This document shows positions 56,733 to 64,000 of a DNA stretch of 64,000 nucleotides, piece after piece. The notes beneath the pieces are model-generated. The model saw nothing but the letters and a program-made list of their open reading frames with translations. It did no database searches and was not told the origin of the DNA. Numbering within the stretch: the first letter of the stretch is position 1; each line of letters starts with the position of its first letter. A program made the position numbers and the translations under genes. The DNA is from Ochrobactrum quorumnocens (GTDB lineage: Bacteria; Pseudomonadota; Alphaproteobacteria; Rhizobiales; Rhizobiaceae), in NCBI RefSeq assembly GCF_002278035.1, contig NZ_CP022604.1:2490501-2554500 (forward strand), in the 5' to 3' direction.

Positions 56733-56992
56733 TTTATCCTCATATCCTTTGCACGATCCGGCTGTGTATCAGCGTTTGGGACATCGCTGAAGGAAAACAG
56801 ATTTGTTTTTCTGAAACCGGCCCCGCCAGATCTCAATGAAAGGCCGGTCTCCGGATACGGTAAATGATATCCGCCCCGCATCCAGCATAAAAACGCTTCA
56901 AGTGGGGTTTGGTTCCTTGATCAGCTTGTAAATTTTAGCCGTTTTATGTGTTTTGCTTGTCGCGGGACGATTTCTGATTTACCCGATGGCTT

Positions 56993-57682
56993 ATGAAGAT
57001 ACTTGCCCTCGATACCGCCTCTTCCTGGTGTGCTGCCGCAGTTTATGATTCTGGCAGTGGTGCCGTTCTTGCTGAAGTCAGTGAGGATATCGGCAAGGGA
57101 CATGCTGAAGTCCTGATGGACTATATCGAACAGGTCATGACGCAAGCCGGAATCGCCATGTCTGAACTGGATCGGGTGGCGGTGAATGTCGGCCCCGGTT
57201 CTTTTACCGGTGTGCGCATTGGCGTGTCGGCAGCGCGTGGTTTTGCACTGGCTCTCGGCCGTCCGGCGATTGGTGTCAGTGCATTTGATGTGCTTGCTTC
57301 CGAAGTCGCGATAAGCCATCCGGGGCAACCCGTTCTGGTGCTGCTCGAAGCGCATCGGGGTGAGATTTACGCGCAGGCCTTTGGCGCTGACGGCAACGCT
57401 CGGAGCAATCCCATGGTGGTTTCTCGCGACGAAGCGCTGGCGCTTATCCAGCAACAATCGTCCCAAACAGTTCTGGCCGGTTCTGCCGCAGCCACATTGA
57501 ACGAAATGCTTGCCGGAACCTTCAGTGTCGCGCGGGGTGAGCCGACCGGACAAATCGGCACTTTTGCAAAACTCGCTGCTTTACGCGAGCCGGGCGAAGC
57601 GCCGAAGCCGCTTTATATGCGTGGACCGGACGTGAAACCGCAAACCGGTTTTGCGTTGCCGCGTAAGGCAAGCGGAGAATAG
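56993..57682 (+). CDS. tsaB: tRNA threonylcarbamoyladenosine protein TsaB
   Basis: A 229-residue ASKHA-fold protein that partners TsaD and TsaE in making t6A37 on ANN-decoding tRNAs. It starts MKILALDTASSWCAAAVYD and has DRVAVNVGPGSFTGVRIGVSAARGFALALGRP, the family's interface region. ATG at 56993. rimI follows with 4 bases between, giving the common tsaB-rimI pair. Confidence 0.95.
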   Translation: MKILALDTASSWCAAAVYDSGSGAVLAEVSEDIGKGHAEVLMDYIEQVMTQAGIAMSELDRVAVNVGPGSFTGVRIGVSAARGFALALGRPAIGVSAFDVLASEVAISHPGQPVLVLLEAHRGEIYAQAFGADGNARSNPMVVSRDEALALIQQQSSQTVLAGSAAATLNEMLAGTFSVARGEPTGQIGTFAKLAALREPGEAPKPLYMRGPDVKPQTGFALPRKASGE

Positions 57683-57686
57683 CGTC

Positions 57687-58187
57687 ATGATGAGCTTTGT
57701 GCTGGGCCGCTTTGGTCGCAGGCCTGTTTCGATTGAGACGCTCGGTGCGCAGGACAGCGGAGAAATCCAGCGTATTCACGCGCTTGCGTTCCGCCATGGC
57801 TGGAGTTCAGATGATTTTCGCTCGCTGATAGCGCAGGATACGGTGTTCGGTTTTTTGGCGCGGCCGGAAGGCAAACCAGGCAAGGCTTGCGGTTTCGTGC
57901 TGGCGCGTCTGGTTGCGGGTGAGGCTGAAATTCTCACCATCGCGGTTTCCAACGAGGTGCGAAAACAAGGGGTGGGGCGCTCGCTGATGGATGCTGTATT
58001 GCGCTATCTCTATCAGGAACGTGCCGATACGCTGTTTCTTGAAGTCGATGAGGCCAATGTGGCCGCTCTCGCTCTGTATCGTCGCATCGGTTTCAACAAG
58101 GTCGGCGAAAGACCGGCATATTATGAAACAGCAAATGGACGATCATCCGCTTTTATTTTGCGGCGTGATCTGGTGAGGCCGCAATGA
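57687..58187 (+). CDS. rimI: Ribosomal protein S18-type N-acetyltransferase RimI
   Basis: A 166-residue GNAT enzyme: ILTIAVSNEVRKQGVGRSLMDAVL is the acetyl-CoA loop (the R/QxxGxG/A form VRKQGVGRSL), and FLEVDEANVAALALYRRIGFNKVGERPAYYE is the C-terminal signature. It acetylates a protein N-terminus, classically S18. ATG at 57687 is preferred over an upstream frame that overlaps tsaB. The gene lies 4 bases after tsaB and overlaps plsC-like by ATGA. Confidence 0.9.
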   Translation: MMSFVLGRFGRRPVSIETLGAQDSGEIQRIHALAFRHGWSSDDFRSLIAQDTVFGFLARPEGKPGKACGFVLARLVAGEAEILTIAVSNEVRKQGVGRSLMDAVLRYLYQERADTLFLEVDEANVAALALYRRIGFNKVGERPAYYETANGRSSAFILRRDLVRPQ

Positions 58188-58987
58188 TTGGTGCGATCCG
58201 CATCATCTTTGTGGTGGCGGCGATGGTCGCACTCAGCCTGTCACTTATTCCGGTACAATATGTGTTTCTGAAACTCAAAAACACATGGAAGCGTCGTCTT
58301 CCCAATTTCTTCCATCGCATTGTGGCGCGTCTGTTTGGCTTTCGCATCACAATCGTCGGCGATATGCCCGAAGGAAGACCATTGCTGCTGGTCTCCAATC
58401 ACACCTCATGGAGCGATATTATTGTTTTGTCTGCCGCAGGGCAGGTGTCGTTCATTGCAAAATCGGAAGTCAGAAGCTGGCCGGTTTTCGGCTTCTTTGC
58501 CGTTTTGCAGCGCACAGTCTTTGTTGAGCGAGAACGACGCGGCAAGACCGGCGAACAGACCTCCGATATTGCCAAGCGGATTGCGGACGGTGATGCCATG
58601 GTTCTGTTTCCTGAAGGTACGACATCGGATGGCAATCGCGTACTGCCGTTTAAGACAGCGCTTTTTGGGGCAGCCCATGCGGCGATCCGTGAGGCAGGCG
58701 TACCGGAAGTGATCGTACAGCCGGTGTCTATTGCCTATACAGGCGTGCATGGCATGGCGATGGGGCGTTATCATCGTCCGATAGCTTCTTGGCCGGGCGA
58801 CGTGCAGTTAATGCCGCATCTCAAAGGTATTCTGCGCGAGGGTGCCATCGACGTCGAAGTGCGCTTTGGCGAACCAATAATGGTGACTGCCGAGACGGAC
58901 CGCAAGGCGCTTGCCCGCACCATGGAAAGCCGGGTGAGGGCGCTGTTGCAGAGCTCGCTTCTTGGACGTGAGATCGCGGAAGACTGA
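58184..58987 (+). CDS. 1-acyl-sn-glycerol-3-phosphate acyltransferase-family protein
   Basis: A 267-residue PlsC-like acyltransferase. It has an N-terminal hydrophobic segment (residues 1-28), the H(x4)D motif in VSNHTSWSDIIVL, the FVERERRGK region and the FPEGTTSDGNRVLPFKTALF substrate motif. It would acylate lysophosphatidic acid or ornithine lipid (OlsA is in the same family) at the inner membrane. The name plsC is not assigned because this group has several paralogs. The start overlaps the rimI stop by ATGA. Confidence 0.88.
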   Translation: MIGAIRIIFVVAAMVALSLSLIPVQYVFLKLKNTWKRRLPNFFHRIVARLFGFRITIVGDMPEGRPLLLVSNHTSWSDIIVLSAAGQVSFIAKSEVRSWPVFGFFAVLQRTVFVERERRGKTGEQTSDIAKRIADGDAMVLFPEGTTSDGNRVLPFKTALFGAAHAAIREAGVPEVIVQPVSIAYTGVHGMAMGRYHRPIASWPGDVQLMPHLKGILREGAIDVEVRFGEPIMVTAETDRKALARTMESRVRALLQSSLLGREIAED

Positions 58988-58989
58988 TA

Positions 58990-59024
58990 CCCAATTCCAG
59001 AGAGTGAAACTCAATGGAATTGGG
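58990..59024 (+). terminator. Hairpin after the acyltransferase gene
   Basis: CCCAATTCCA (58990-58999) pairs with TGGAATTGGG (59015-59024), 15-base loop, 3 bases after the stop. No T-run follows, so termination is uncertain; the sequence may be an interspersed repeat. It separates the tsaB unit from miaB. Confidence 0.55.
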
Positions 59025-59145
59025 CCAAGCCCGAGTAGCGTTTGAATTTTTTCAAGGCGTGATGTGTCAGCATCTCAGCGCCTTGGTATAAGAGCGTAAG
59101 TTTGTCGCCTTCCAAAGTGGCGATAAAAACGCTAGATAGCCGCGC

Positions 59146-60534
59146 ATGAGCGAAAATATGACTGATATCAAGACAAACCCGGATGGCAGCAACACGCGTA
59201 AGGTCTTTGTGAAGACCTATGGTTGCCAGATGAACGTCTATGACAGCCAGCGCATGGCCGATAGCCTTGCGCAGGAAGGCTACGTCACGACTGATACGCC
59301 CGATGATGCCGATCTGGTGCTGCTCAATACCTGTCATATTCGCGAAAAGGCATCGGAAAAGCTTTATTCAGCGCTGGGTCGCCTGCGCAAGATGAAGGAT
59401 GCACGCGGACCAAATGGCAAGCAATTGACCATCGGTGTTGCCGGTTGCGTTGCGCAGGCAGAAGGTCAGGAAATTCTGCGCCGTGCGCCCAATGTCGATC
59501 TGGTTATCGGACCGCAGACCTATCACCGCCTGCCCAGCGCGCTTGCGCGCGTGCGCAACGGCGAAAAAATTGTCGAAACCGAATATGCCATCGAAGACAA
59601 GTTTGAACATTTGCCTGCGCCAAAGCGCGAGGAAACACGCAAGCGCGGCGTTTCGGCGTTCCTGACGGTTCAGGAAGGTTGCGACAAGTTTTGCACTTTC
59701 TGCGTTGTGCCTTACACGCGCGGTTCGGAAGTTTCACGCAGTGTTGCACAGATTGTGGCCGAGGCTGAGCGTCTTGCCGATAGTGGCGTGCGCGAACTCA
59801 CCCTTCTTGGACAGAACGTCAATGCATGGCATGGCGTGGGCGATGACGGTCGTGAATGGGGTCTTGGCGAACTGCTGTTCCGCCTTGCCCGCATTCCCGG
59901 TGTGGCGCGTCTGCGATATACGACCAGCCATCCGCGCGACATGGATGATGCGCTGATTGCTGCGCACCGCGATCTCAAACAGTTGATGCCTTATTTGCAT
60001 CTTCCGGTTCAAGCGGGTTCGGACCGTATTCTCAAAGCCATGAACCGTCGTCACAAGGCGGATGAATATATCCGGCTTATCGAGCGTATCCGTGAAGTGC
60101 GTCCGGATATGGCGCTTTCAGGCGATTTCATCGTAGGCTTCCCCGGTGAAACAGATCAGGATTTTGAAGACACGATGCGGCTTGTACGTGAGGTGCATTA
60201 CGCGCAGGCCTATTCGTTCAAATATTCACCGCGTCCCGGTACCCCGGGTGCCGATCTTCCCGATCATGTTGAGGAAGCGGTCAAGGACGAGCGTCTGCAA
60301 CGCCTTCAGGCGCTGCTTTCCGAGCAGCAATATGCATTTCAGAATTCGCTGGTCGGTCGCGAAATGGATGTGCTTCTGGAAAAGAAGGGTCGCTTCGATC
60401 ATCAGATGGTTGGTCGTTCGCCATGGCTTTTGCCAGCGATCGTCGACGACAATGACGATCAGGTCGGTGACATCATTCACGTGAAAATTACAGGTACAGG
60501 TACCAATAGTCTTATTGCGCAAAAGCTCGTGTAA
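59146..60534 (+). CDS. miaB: tRNA-2-methylthio-N6-dimethylallyladenosine synthase MiaB
   Basis: A 462-residue radical-SAM methylthiotransferase that adds a methylthio group to i6A37 of tRNA. The N-terminal UPF0004 domain holds three cluster cysteines ([23 protein letters not shown]); the radical-SAM cluster is in [17 protein letters not shown]; the C-terminal TRAM domain begins near residue 395. The start at 59146 has AGCCGCGC before it and no strong ribosome-binding site; an ATG at 59158 is four codons in. It precedes phoH. Confidence 0.96.
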   Translation: MSENMTDIKTNPDGSNTRKVFVKTYGCQMNVYDSQRMADSLAQEGYVTTDTPDDADLVLLNTCHIREKASEKLYSALGRLRKMKDARGPNGKQLTIGVAGCVAQAEGQEILRRAPNVDLVIGPQTYHRLPSALARVRNGEKIVETEYAIEDKFEHLPAPKREETRKRGVSAFLTVQEGCDKFCTFCVVPYTRGSEVSRSVAQIVAEAERLADSGVRELTLLGQNVNAWHGVGDDGREWGLGELLFRLARIPGVARLRYTTSHPRDMDDALIAAHRDLKQLMPYLHLPVQAGSDRILKAMNRRHKADEYIRLIERIREVRPDMALSGDFIVGFPGETDQDFEDTMRLVREVHYAQAYSFKYSPRPGTPGADLPDHVEEAVKDERLQRLQALLSEQQYAFQNSLVGREMDVLLEKKGRFDHQMVGRSPWLLPAIVDDNDDQVGDIIHVKITGTGTNSLIAQKLV

Positions 60535-60633
60535 GCGCATGATACAGTCAAGGCAGTAGTCGCGGTGAGTAGCCTTATACCGAACGTTCTGCCAGTACTG
60601 TGATTGCAATGCGTGAACCTTAGGGAGATGCGG

Positions 60634-61731
60634 TTGAGCGCTACGGAAAAGTTGAAGTCTGCCAAGCCAACCATTCAAACGCAAACAAACACAATTTCAG
60701 GTTCGGTTACAAATCCGGCTGCAAGGGCCGCGTCCGGGGCCTCAGACATGGCCCATATCGTCCTCACCTTTGATAATAACCGTCTCGCCAGTGCGCTTTA
60801 CGGTCAGTTCGATGAGAATCTGGCACGTATCGAGCAGAAGCTTGGCGTTGATGTGCGTTCGAAGGGGAACGAGCTTTCCATTCGTGGAGACGCAACGGCC
60901 ACTGAACAGGCCCGGCGCACGCTGGATCAGCTTTATGAATATCTGCAAAAAGGCCATGAGTTGAGCCCGTCGGATGTTGATGGTGCCATGCGCATTGCCA
61001 TTGCTGCGGATGATCAGCTGATATTACCGACGCTTGAAACGAAGGGGAAAATGTCGGCTGCGCAGATATCGACGCGCAAGAAGACAATCTTTGCCCGCAC
61101 GCCGACGCAGGACGCCTATATGCGCGCGCTTGACCGGTCAGAGCTGGTTCTGGGGGTTGGGCCTGCGGGTACAGGTAAGACCTATCTTGCCGTCGCCCAT
61201 GCTGCGATGCTTCTGGAGCGCGGTCTTGTAGAACGCATTATCCTTTCACGCCCGGCTGTTGAAGCTGGCGAGCGTCTGGGCTTTCTGCCCGGCGATATGA
61301 AAGAAAAGGTCGATCCTTATCTTCGTCCGCTTTATGACGCGCTTTACGATATGATGCCTGCCGAAAAGGTCGAACGCGCCATTACGGCCGGTGTGATCGA
61401 AATTGCGCCGCTCGCTTTCATGCGTGGCCGAACACTGGCGCATTCTGCGGTCATTCTCGATGAAGCACAGAACACGACTTCCATGCAGATGAAAATGTTC
61501 CTGACGCGTCTTGGCGAAGGTTCGCGCATGATGGTCAATGGCGATCCAAGCCAGATCGATCTTCCTCCCGGCCAGAAGTCCGGCCTCGTTGAGGCACTGC
61601 GGGTGCTGGATGGAGTGGATTCGGTGGTCAAGGTGCGCTTTACCGAGAAAGATGTGGTGCGTCATCCGCTGGTCGCAGCAATCGTCAGCGCCTACGACAG
61701 CGACGCGAAAAAGCATACACGAGCGGAATGA
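60634..61731 (+). CDS. phoH: PhoH-family ATPase (YbeZ)
   Basis: A 365-residue PhoH/YbeZ protein. The N-terminal KH-like domain (about 40-120: GNELSIRGDATATEQARRTL) is followed by the PhoH P-loop ATPase with Walker A GPAGTGKT, VILSRPAVEAGERLGFLPGD-like and Walker B AVILDEAQN. YbeZ acts with YbeY in rRNA maturation. The start is uncertain: TTG at 60634 has GGGAG at the right distance (6 bases); ATG at 60628 touches that site; TTG at 60604 lacks one. The first is preferred. A terminator follows before ybeY. Confidence 0.92.
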   Translation: MSATEKLKSAKPTIQTQTNTISGSVTNPAARAASGASDMAHIVLTFDNNRLASALYGQFDENLARIEQKLGVDVRSKGNELSIRGDATATEQARRTLDQLYEYLQKGHELSPSDVDGAMRIAIAADDQLILPTLETKGKMSAAQISTRKKTIFARTPTQDAYMRALDRSELVLGVGPAGTGKTYLAVAHAAMLLERGLVERIILSRPAVEAGERLGFLPGDMKEKVDPYLRPLYDALYDMMPAEKVERAITAGVIEIAPLAFMRGRTLAHSAVILDEAQNTTSMQMKMFLTRLGEGSRMMVNGDPSQIDLPPGQKSGLVEALRVLDGVDSVVKVRFTEKDVVRHPLVAAIVSAYDSDAKKHTRAE

Positions 61732-61780
61732 TTCAAAGTTTATCTTGTAATTTTGCAGTCAAATGACGATGTAAAAATAT

Positions 61781-61808
61781 TACGTCCGCTTTCAAGCGGA
61801 CGTATCTT
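61781..61808 (+). terminator. Intrinsic terminator between phoH and ybeY
   Basis: A 10-bp perfect stem TACGTCCGCT (61781-61790) / AGCGGACGTA (61795-61804), TTCA loop, then TCTTTT. It lies 50 bases after the phoH stop, so ybeY may need its own promoter. Confidence 0.88.
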
Positions 61809-61858
61809 TTAACAACTGGAAGGATAGAGCGGTTGCTTCATCGCAAACCGCGGCAGAA

Positions 61859-62365
61859 GTGTCAGACAACGCGATCCAAATCGATATCATGATCGAAGCC
61901 GGCAATTGGCCGGATGAAACGGCCCTGGAAGGGCTTGTAAAGCGCTCAGTTGAGGCGGCCTGGGATAATCTTCGGCTCAAGCCCGCAGAGAGCGAACTCA
62001 GTCTGGTTTTTACCGACGATGCTTCCATTCAGGCAATCAATGCTGAATGGCGCGGCAAGGACAAGCCCACCAATGTTCTGTCTTTTCCCGCTTATCCTGT
62101 GAAGGCTGGCGAGCAGCCGGGCCCGATGCTTGGCGACATCATCATCGCACGGGAAACGGTCGAACGCGAAGCGCTCGAAGAAGGCAAACCGCTCGAAAAT
62201 CACCTTACCCATCTGGTGGTGCATGGCTTTTTGCATCTTTTGGGTTACGATCATGAGAGCGAAGATGAGGCCGAGGAGATGGAGCGACGTGAACGCGAAA
62301 TCCTTCATGCTCTTGCCATCCCCGACCCTTATGCTGTATCCGATTTAAACGTTGAAACAGATTGA
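61859..62365 (+). CDS. ybeY: Endoribonuclease YbeY
   Basis: A 168-residue zinc metalloprotein for 16S rRNA 3' maturation and ribosome quality control. The zinc motif [12 protein letters not shown] (HGxxHLxGYDH) is intact, with DIIIARETV before it and the conserved Asn-Trp-Arg-containing [19 protein letters not shown]. The start is GTG at 61859; the next ATG (61889) would cut into the domain. corC follows with 2 bases between. Confidence 0.96.
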   Translation: MSDNAIQIDIMIEAGNWPDETALEGLVKRSVEAAWDNLRLKPAESELSLVFTDDASIQAINAEWRGKDKPTNVLSFPAYPVKAGEQPGPMLGDIIIARETVEREALEEGKPLENHLTHLVVHGFLHLLGYDHESEDEAEEMERREREILHALAIPDPYAVSDLNVETD

Positions 62366-62367
62366 TC

Positions 62368-63480
62368 ATGGCTGACCAAAGCAATTCCTCGTCCGCAGGC
62401 GATAGCCGAAGCGACACACAAGATTCAGAAGGACAAAGTACGCAGCGGTCGCAGGCGACCGAAAAGCGTTCCCTTTTGTCAAACATTTTTCCCTTCATGC
62501 GTTCGCGCCAATCATCTTCTTTGCGTGAAGACCTGGCCGATGCGATTTCCAGCACCGCAAGTGAGCAGGACTCAGTTTTTTCGCCTGAAGAAAAGGCGAT
62601 GCTGCACAATATCCTGCGTCTGCGTGAAATCCGTGTCGAAGATGTGATGATCCCGCGTGCTGATGTGGTGGCGGTTGAAATTTCCACTCCGCTTTGGGAA
62701 GCGCTGGAGCTGTTTGAAAGTTCCGGTCATTCGCGTATGCCGGTTTATGCCGAAACGCTGGATGATCCGCGCGGCATGATCCATATCCGCGATGTGCTCA
62801 ATTATATCACCAAGCAGGCACGTCAGAAGACAACCCGTCGTACCACGGCGCGCAAGACCGCCGAGGCAAGTGCCGCCAAGTTCGACATGGGGCGCATTGA
62901 TCTCACCAAGACGATTGGCGAGCTTAATCTCATGCGCAAGGTGTTGTTCGTGCCGCCATCGATGATGGCGAGTGGACTGATGGCGCGCATGCAGGCGTCC
63001 CATATTCAGATGGCATTGGTCATTGATGAATATGGTGGCACAGATGGATTGGCGTCGCTCGAAGACATCGTTGAAATGGTTGTCGGTGACATCGAAGACG
63101 AACATGACGACGAAGAAATCATGATCGCCGAAGAGGCAGATGGCGTGTTCGTCGTCGATGCCCGCGCGGACCTTGATGAATTGTCTCAGAAGATCGGCTC
63201 TTCCTTTGAAGTGGGTGAGCATGGCGATGACGTCGATACGGTAGGCGGCCTTATCTTCTCCGTTCTGGGACGTATTCCATTGCGCGGCGAAGTCGTACAG
63301 GCGGTTCAGGGCTATGAATTCCATGTGCTTGAAGTTGATCCACGTCGCGTAAAACGTGTTCGGATCGTGCCTCTTTCGGAAGCGGATCGCCGCAGACAAC
63401 AGCGCTCCGTGAGCCCGGTGAAATCGGATGATGCGTCCGAGGTCACGACTGAAACAACGGAAACGTCCAAAGAGGCTTGA
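62368..63480 (+). CDS. CBS-domain hemolysin/CorC-like protein
   Basis: A 370-residue cytoplasmic CorC/HlyC-type protein. A polar N-terminal 50 residues is followed by the CBS pair: [17 protein letters not shown] and [23 protein letters not shown] with [31 protein letters not shown], then the C-terminal CorC_HlyC transporter-associated domain with [17 protein letters not shown] and [19 protein letters not shown]. No transmembrane domain. Such proteins regulate divalent-cation efflux with CorA-like partners. The start at 62368 is 2 bases after the ybeY stop. Confidence 0.9.
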   Translation: MADQSNSSSAGDSRSDTQDSEGQSTQRSQATEKRSLLSNIFPFMRSRQSSSLREDLADAISSTASEQDSVFSPEEKAMLHNILRLREIRVEDVMIPRADVVAVEISTPLWEALELFESSGHSRMPVYAETLDDPRGMIHIRDVLNYITKQARQKTTRRTTARKTAEASAAKFDMGRIDLTKTIGELNLMRKVLFVPPSMMASGLMARMQASHIQMALVIDEYGGTDGLASLEDIVEMVVGDIEDEHDDEEIMIAEEADGVFVVDARADLDELSQKIGSSFEVGEHGDDVDTVGGLIFSVLGRIPLRGEVVQAVQGYEFHVLEVDPRRVKRVRIVPLSEADRRRQQRSVSPVKSDDASEVTTETTETSKEA

Positions 63481-64000
63481 TGATAGAGAGGCTTGCGGGG
63501 AAGATCTCTTCTATGAGCGGTTGGCGTCGTGCGCTGACCGCTTTTGTCAGTGGTGCCGTGGCGACGCTGACCCAGCCACCATTCGATATTTTCATCGCGG
63601 GCTTCATTGCCTTTCCGCTGCTGGTCTGGCTCACTGATGGTGCCATCCCCGATAAAGACAAAGGTCCTATCCGTCGCTTTTTCCCGGCAGCGCTCATCGG
63701 CTGGTGGTTCGGCTTCGGTTATTTCGTATCTGGCCTCTGGTGGATCGGCACAGCACTTCTGGTTGACGCGCAGCAGTTTGCCTGGGCCATACCGCTCGCG
63801 GTTCTTGGTCTTCCGGCATTTCTTGCGATATTTTACGGGCTAGCTGCAATGCTCGCCCGGTTGTTCTGGTCGGACGGTATCGGGCGAATTTTTGCGATAG
63901 CGCTGGGCTTTGGTTTCGCCGAATGGCTGCGCACATTCGCTTTCACGGGCTTCCCATGGAACGCACTCGGCTATGCCGCAATGCCCACGCCGATGATGAT
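63480..64000 (+). CDS. lnt: Apolipoprotein N-acyltransferase, N-terminal part
   Basis: The first 173 codons, cut by the window end. The fragment shows five hydrophobic segments of the Lnt N-terminal membrane domain ([20 protein letters not shown], then [17 protein letters not shown], and further helices), with the family motifs [10 protein letters not shown] and [21 protein letters not shown]. It adds the N-acyl chain to lipoproteins. ATG at 63480 overlaps the CorC stop (TGATG). The CN-hydrolase domain lies outside the window. Confidence 0.92.
   Translation, partial: MIERLAGKISSMSGWRRALTAFVSGAVATLTQPPFDIFIAGFIAFPLLVWLTDGAIPDKDKGPIRRFFPAALIGWWFGFGYFVSGLWWIGTALLVDAQQFAWAIPLAVLGLPAFLAIFYGLAAMLARLFWSDGIGRIFAIALGFGFAEWLRTFAFTGFPWNALGYAAMPTPMM

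Overview
The window is a stretch of core chromosome from an alphaproteobacterium of the Brucella/Ochrobactrum group (Rhizobiales, Brucellaceae). The evidence is the rhizobial-type phosphatidylethanolamine methyltransferase PmtA, an AccD without zinc-ribbon cysteines, the gene orders trpF-trpB-x-trpA-accD-folC, rpmI-rplT-pheS-pheT and pstSCAB-phoU-phoB, BTLCP and DUF2852 genes, and dispersed palindromes resembling the Bru-RS repeats of Brucella, one carrying an IS5-family insertion. Base composition is moderately GC-rich and even. I see no prophage, integron, CRISPR array, rRNA or tRNA. The genus is an inference from remembered families, not a database match.

Layout. 1-5361 (+): sugar-acid catabolic cluster (3' end of an enolase-superfamily dehydratase, SMP-30 lactonase, uronate dehydrogenase, aldose 1-epimerase, arabinonate-type IlvD/Edd dehydratase, RraA-like protein). 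5389-15119 (-): folC, accD, trpA, a small conserved gene, trpB, trpF, YdcF-like, a YgjP-like zinc hydrolase, DUF2852, BenE-type transporter, alpha/beta hydrolase. 15440-21315 (+): infC with an AUU start, a membrane methyltransferase, rpmI-rplT and pheST. 21450-28293: TetR/VOC with a divergent MFS pump, two cell-envelope genes of unknown function, aldo/keto reductase divergent from a LysR regulator, nucleotidyltransferase-like protein. 28318-36063: oxidoreductase, dnaK-dnaJ behind an RpoH-type promoter, pmtA, FMN reductase, pyrF, second SMP-30 protein. 36349-44843: gshB, a MaoC gene broken by an in-frame TGA, ComM-like ATPase, RecA-fold ATPase, transglutaminase-like and RlpA-like exported proteins, YbaN, aminotransferase. 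44902-51718 (+): phosphate regulon with a three-unit Pho box, pstSCAB, phoU, phoB. 51892-52730: IS5-family element. 53375-64000: cell-wall hydrolase, lipoprotein, M29 aminopeptidase, dps, then tsaB-rimI-plsC-like and miaB-phoH-ybeY-corC-lnt; lnt runs off the window.

How the genes work together. The first cluster can oxidise aldoses or uronates to lactones, open the lactones and dehydrate the acids. The trp block makes tryptophan from phosphoribosylanthranilate and runs into fatty-acid (accD) and folate (folC) genes. The infC to pheT block is a translation cluster. The pst/pho block imports phosphate and reports its supply to PhoB; no phoR is present beside it. The last block joins tRNA modification (tsaB, miaB), ribosome maturation (ybeY) and envelope lipids (lnt, acyltransferase).

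No clearly new system is present. The least explained structure is a short hairpin element in front of rpmI and, in tandem, in front of pheS. Its three complete copies keep a 5-bp stem by compensating base changes. Other points for a second look are the interrupted MaoC gene, the IS inserted at CTAG in a palindromic repeat, a possible small RNA or attenuated leader upstream of the cell-wall hydrolase, and a lone RecA-fold ATPase.
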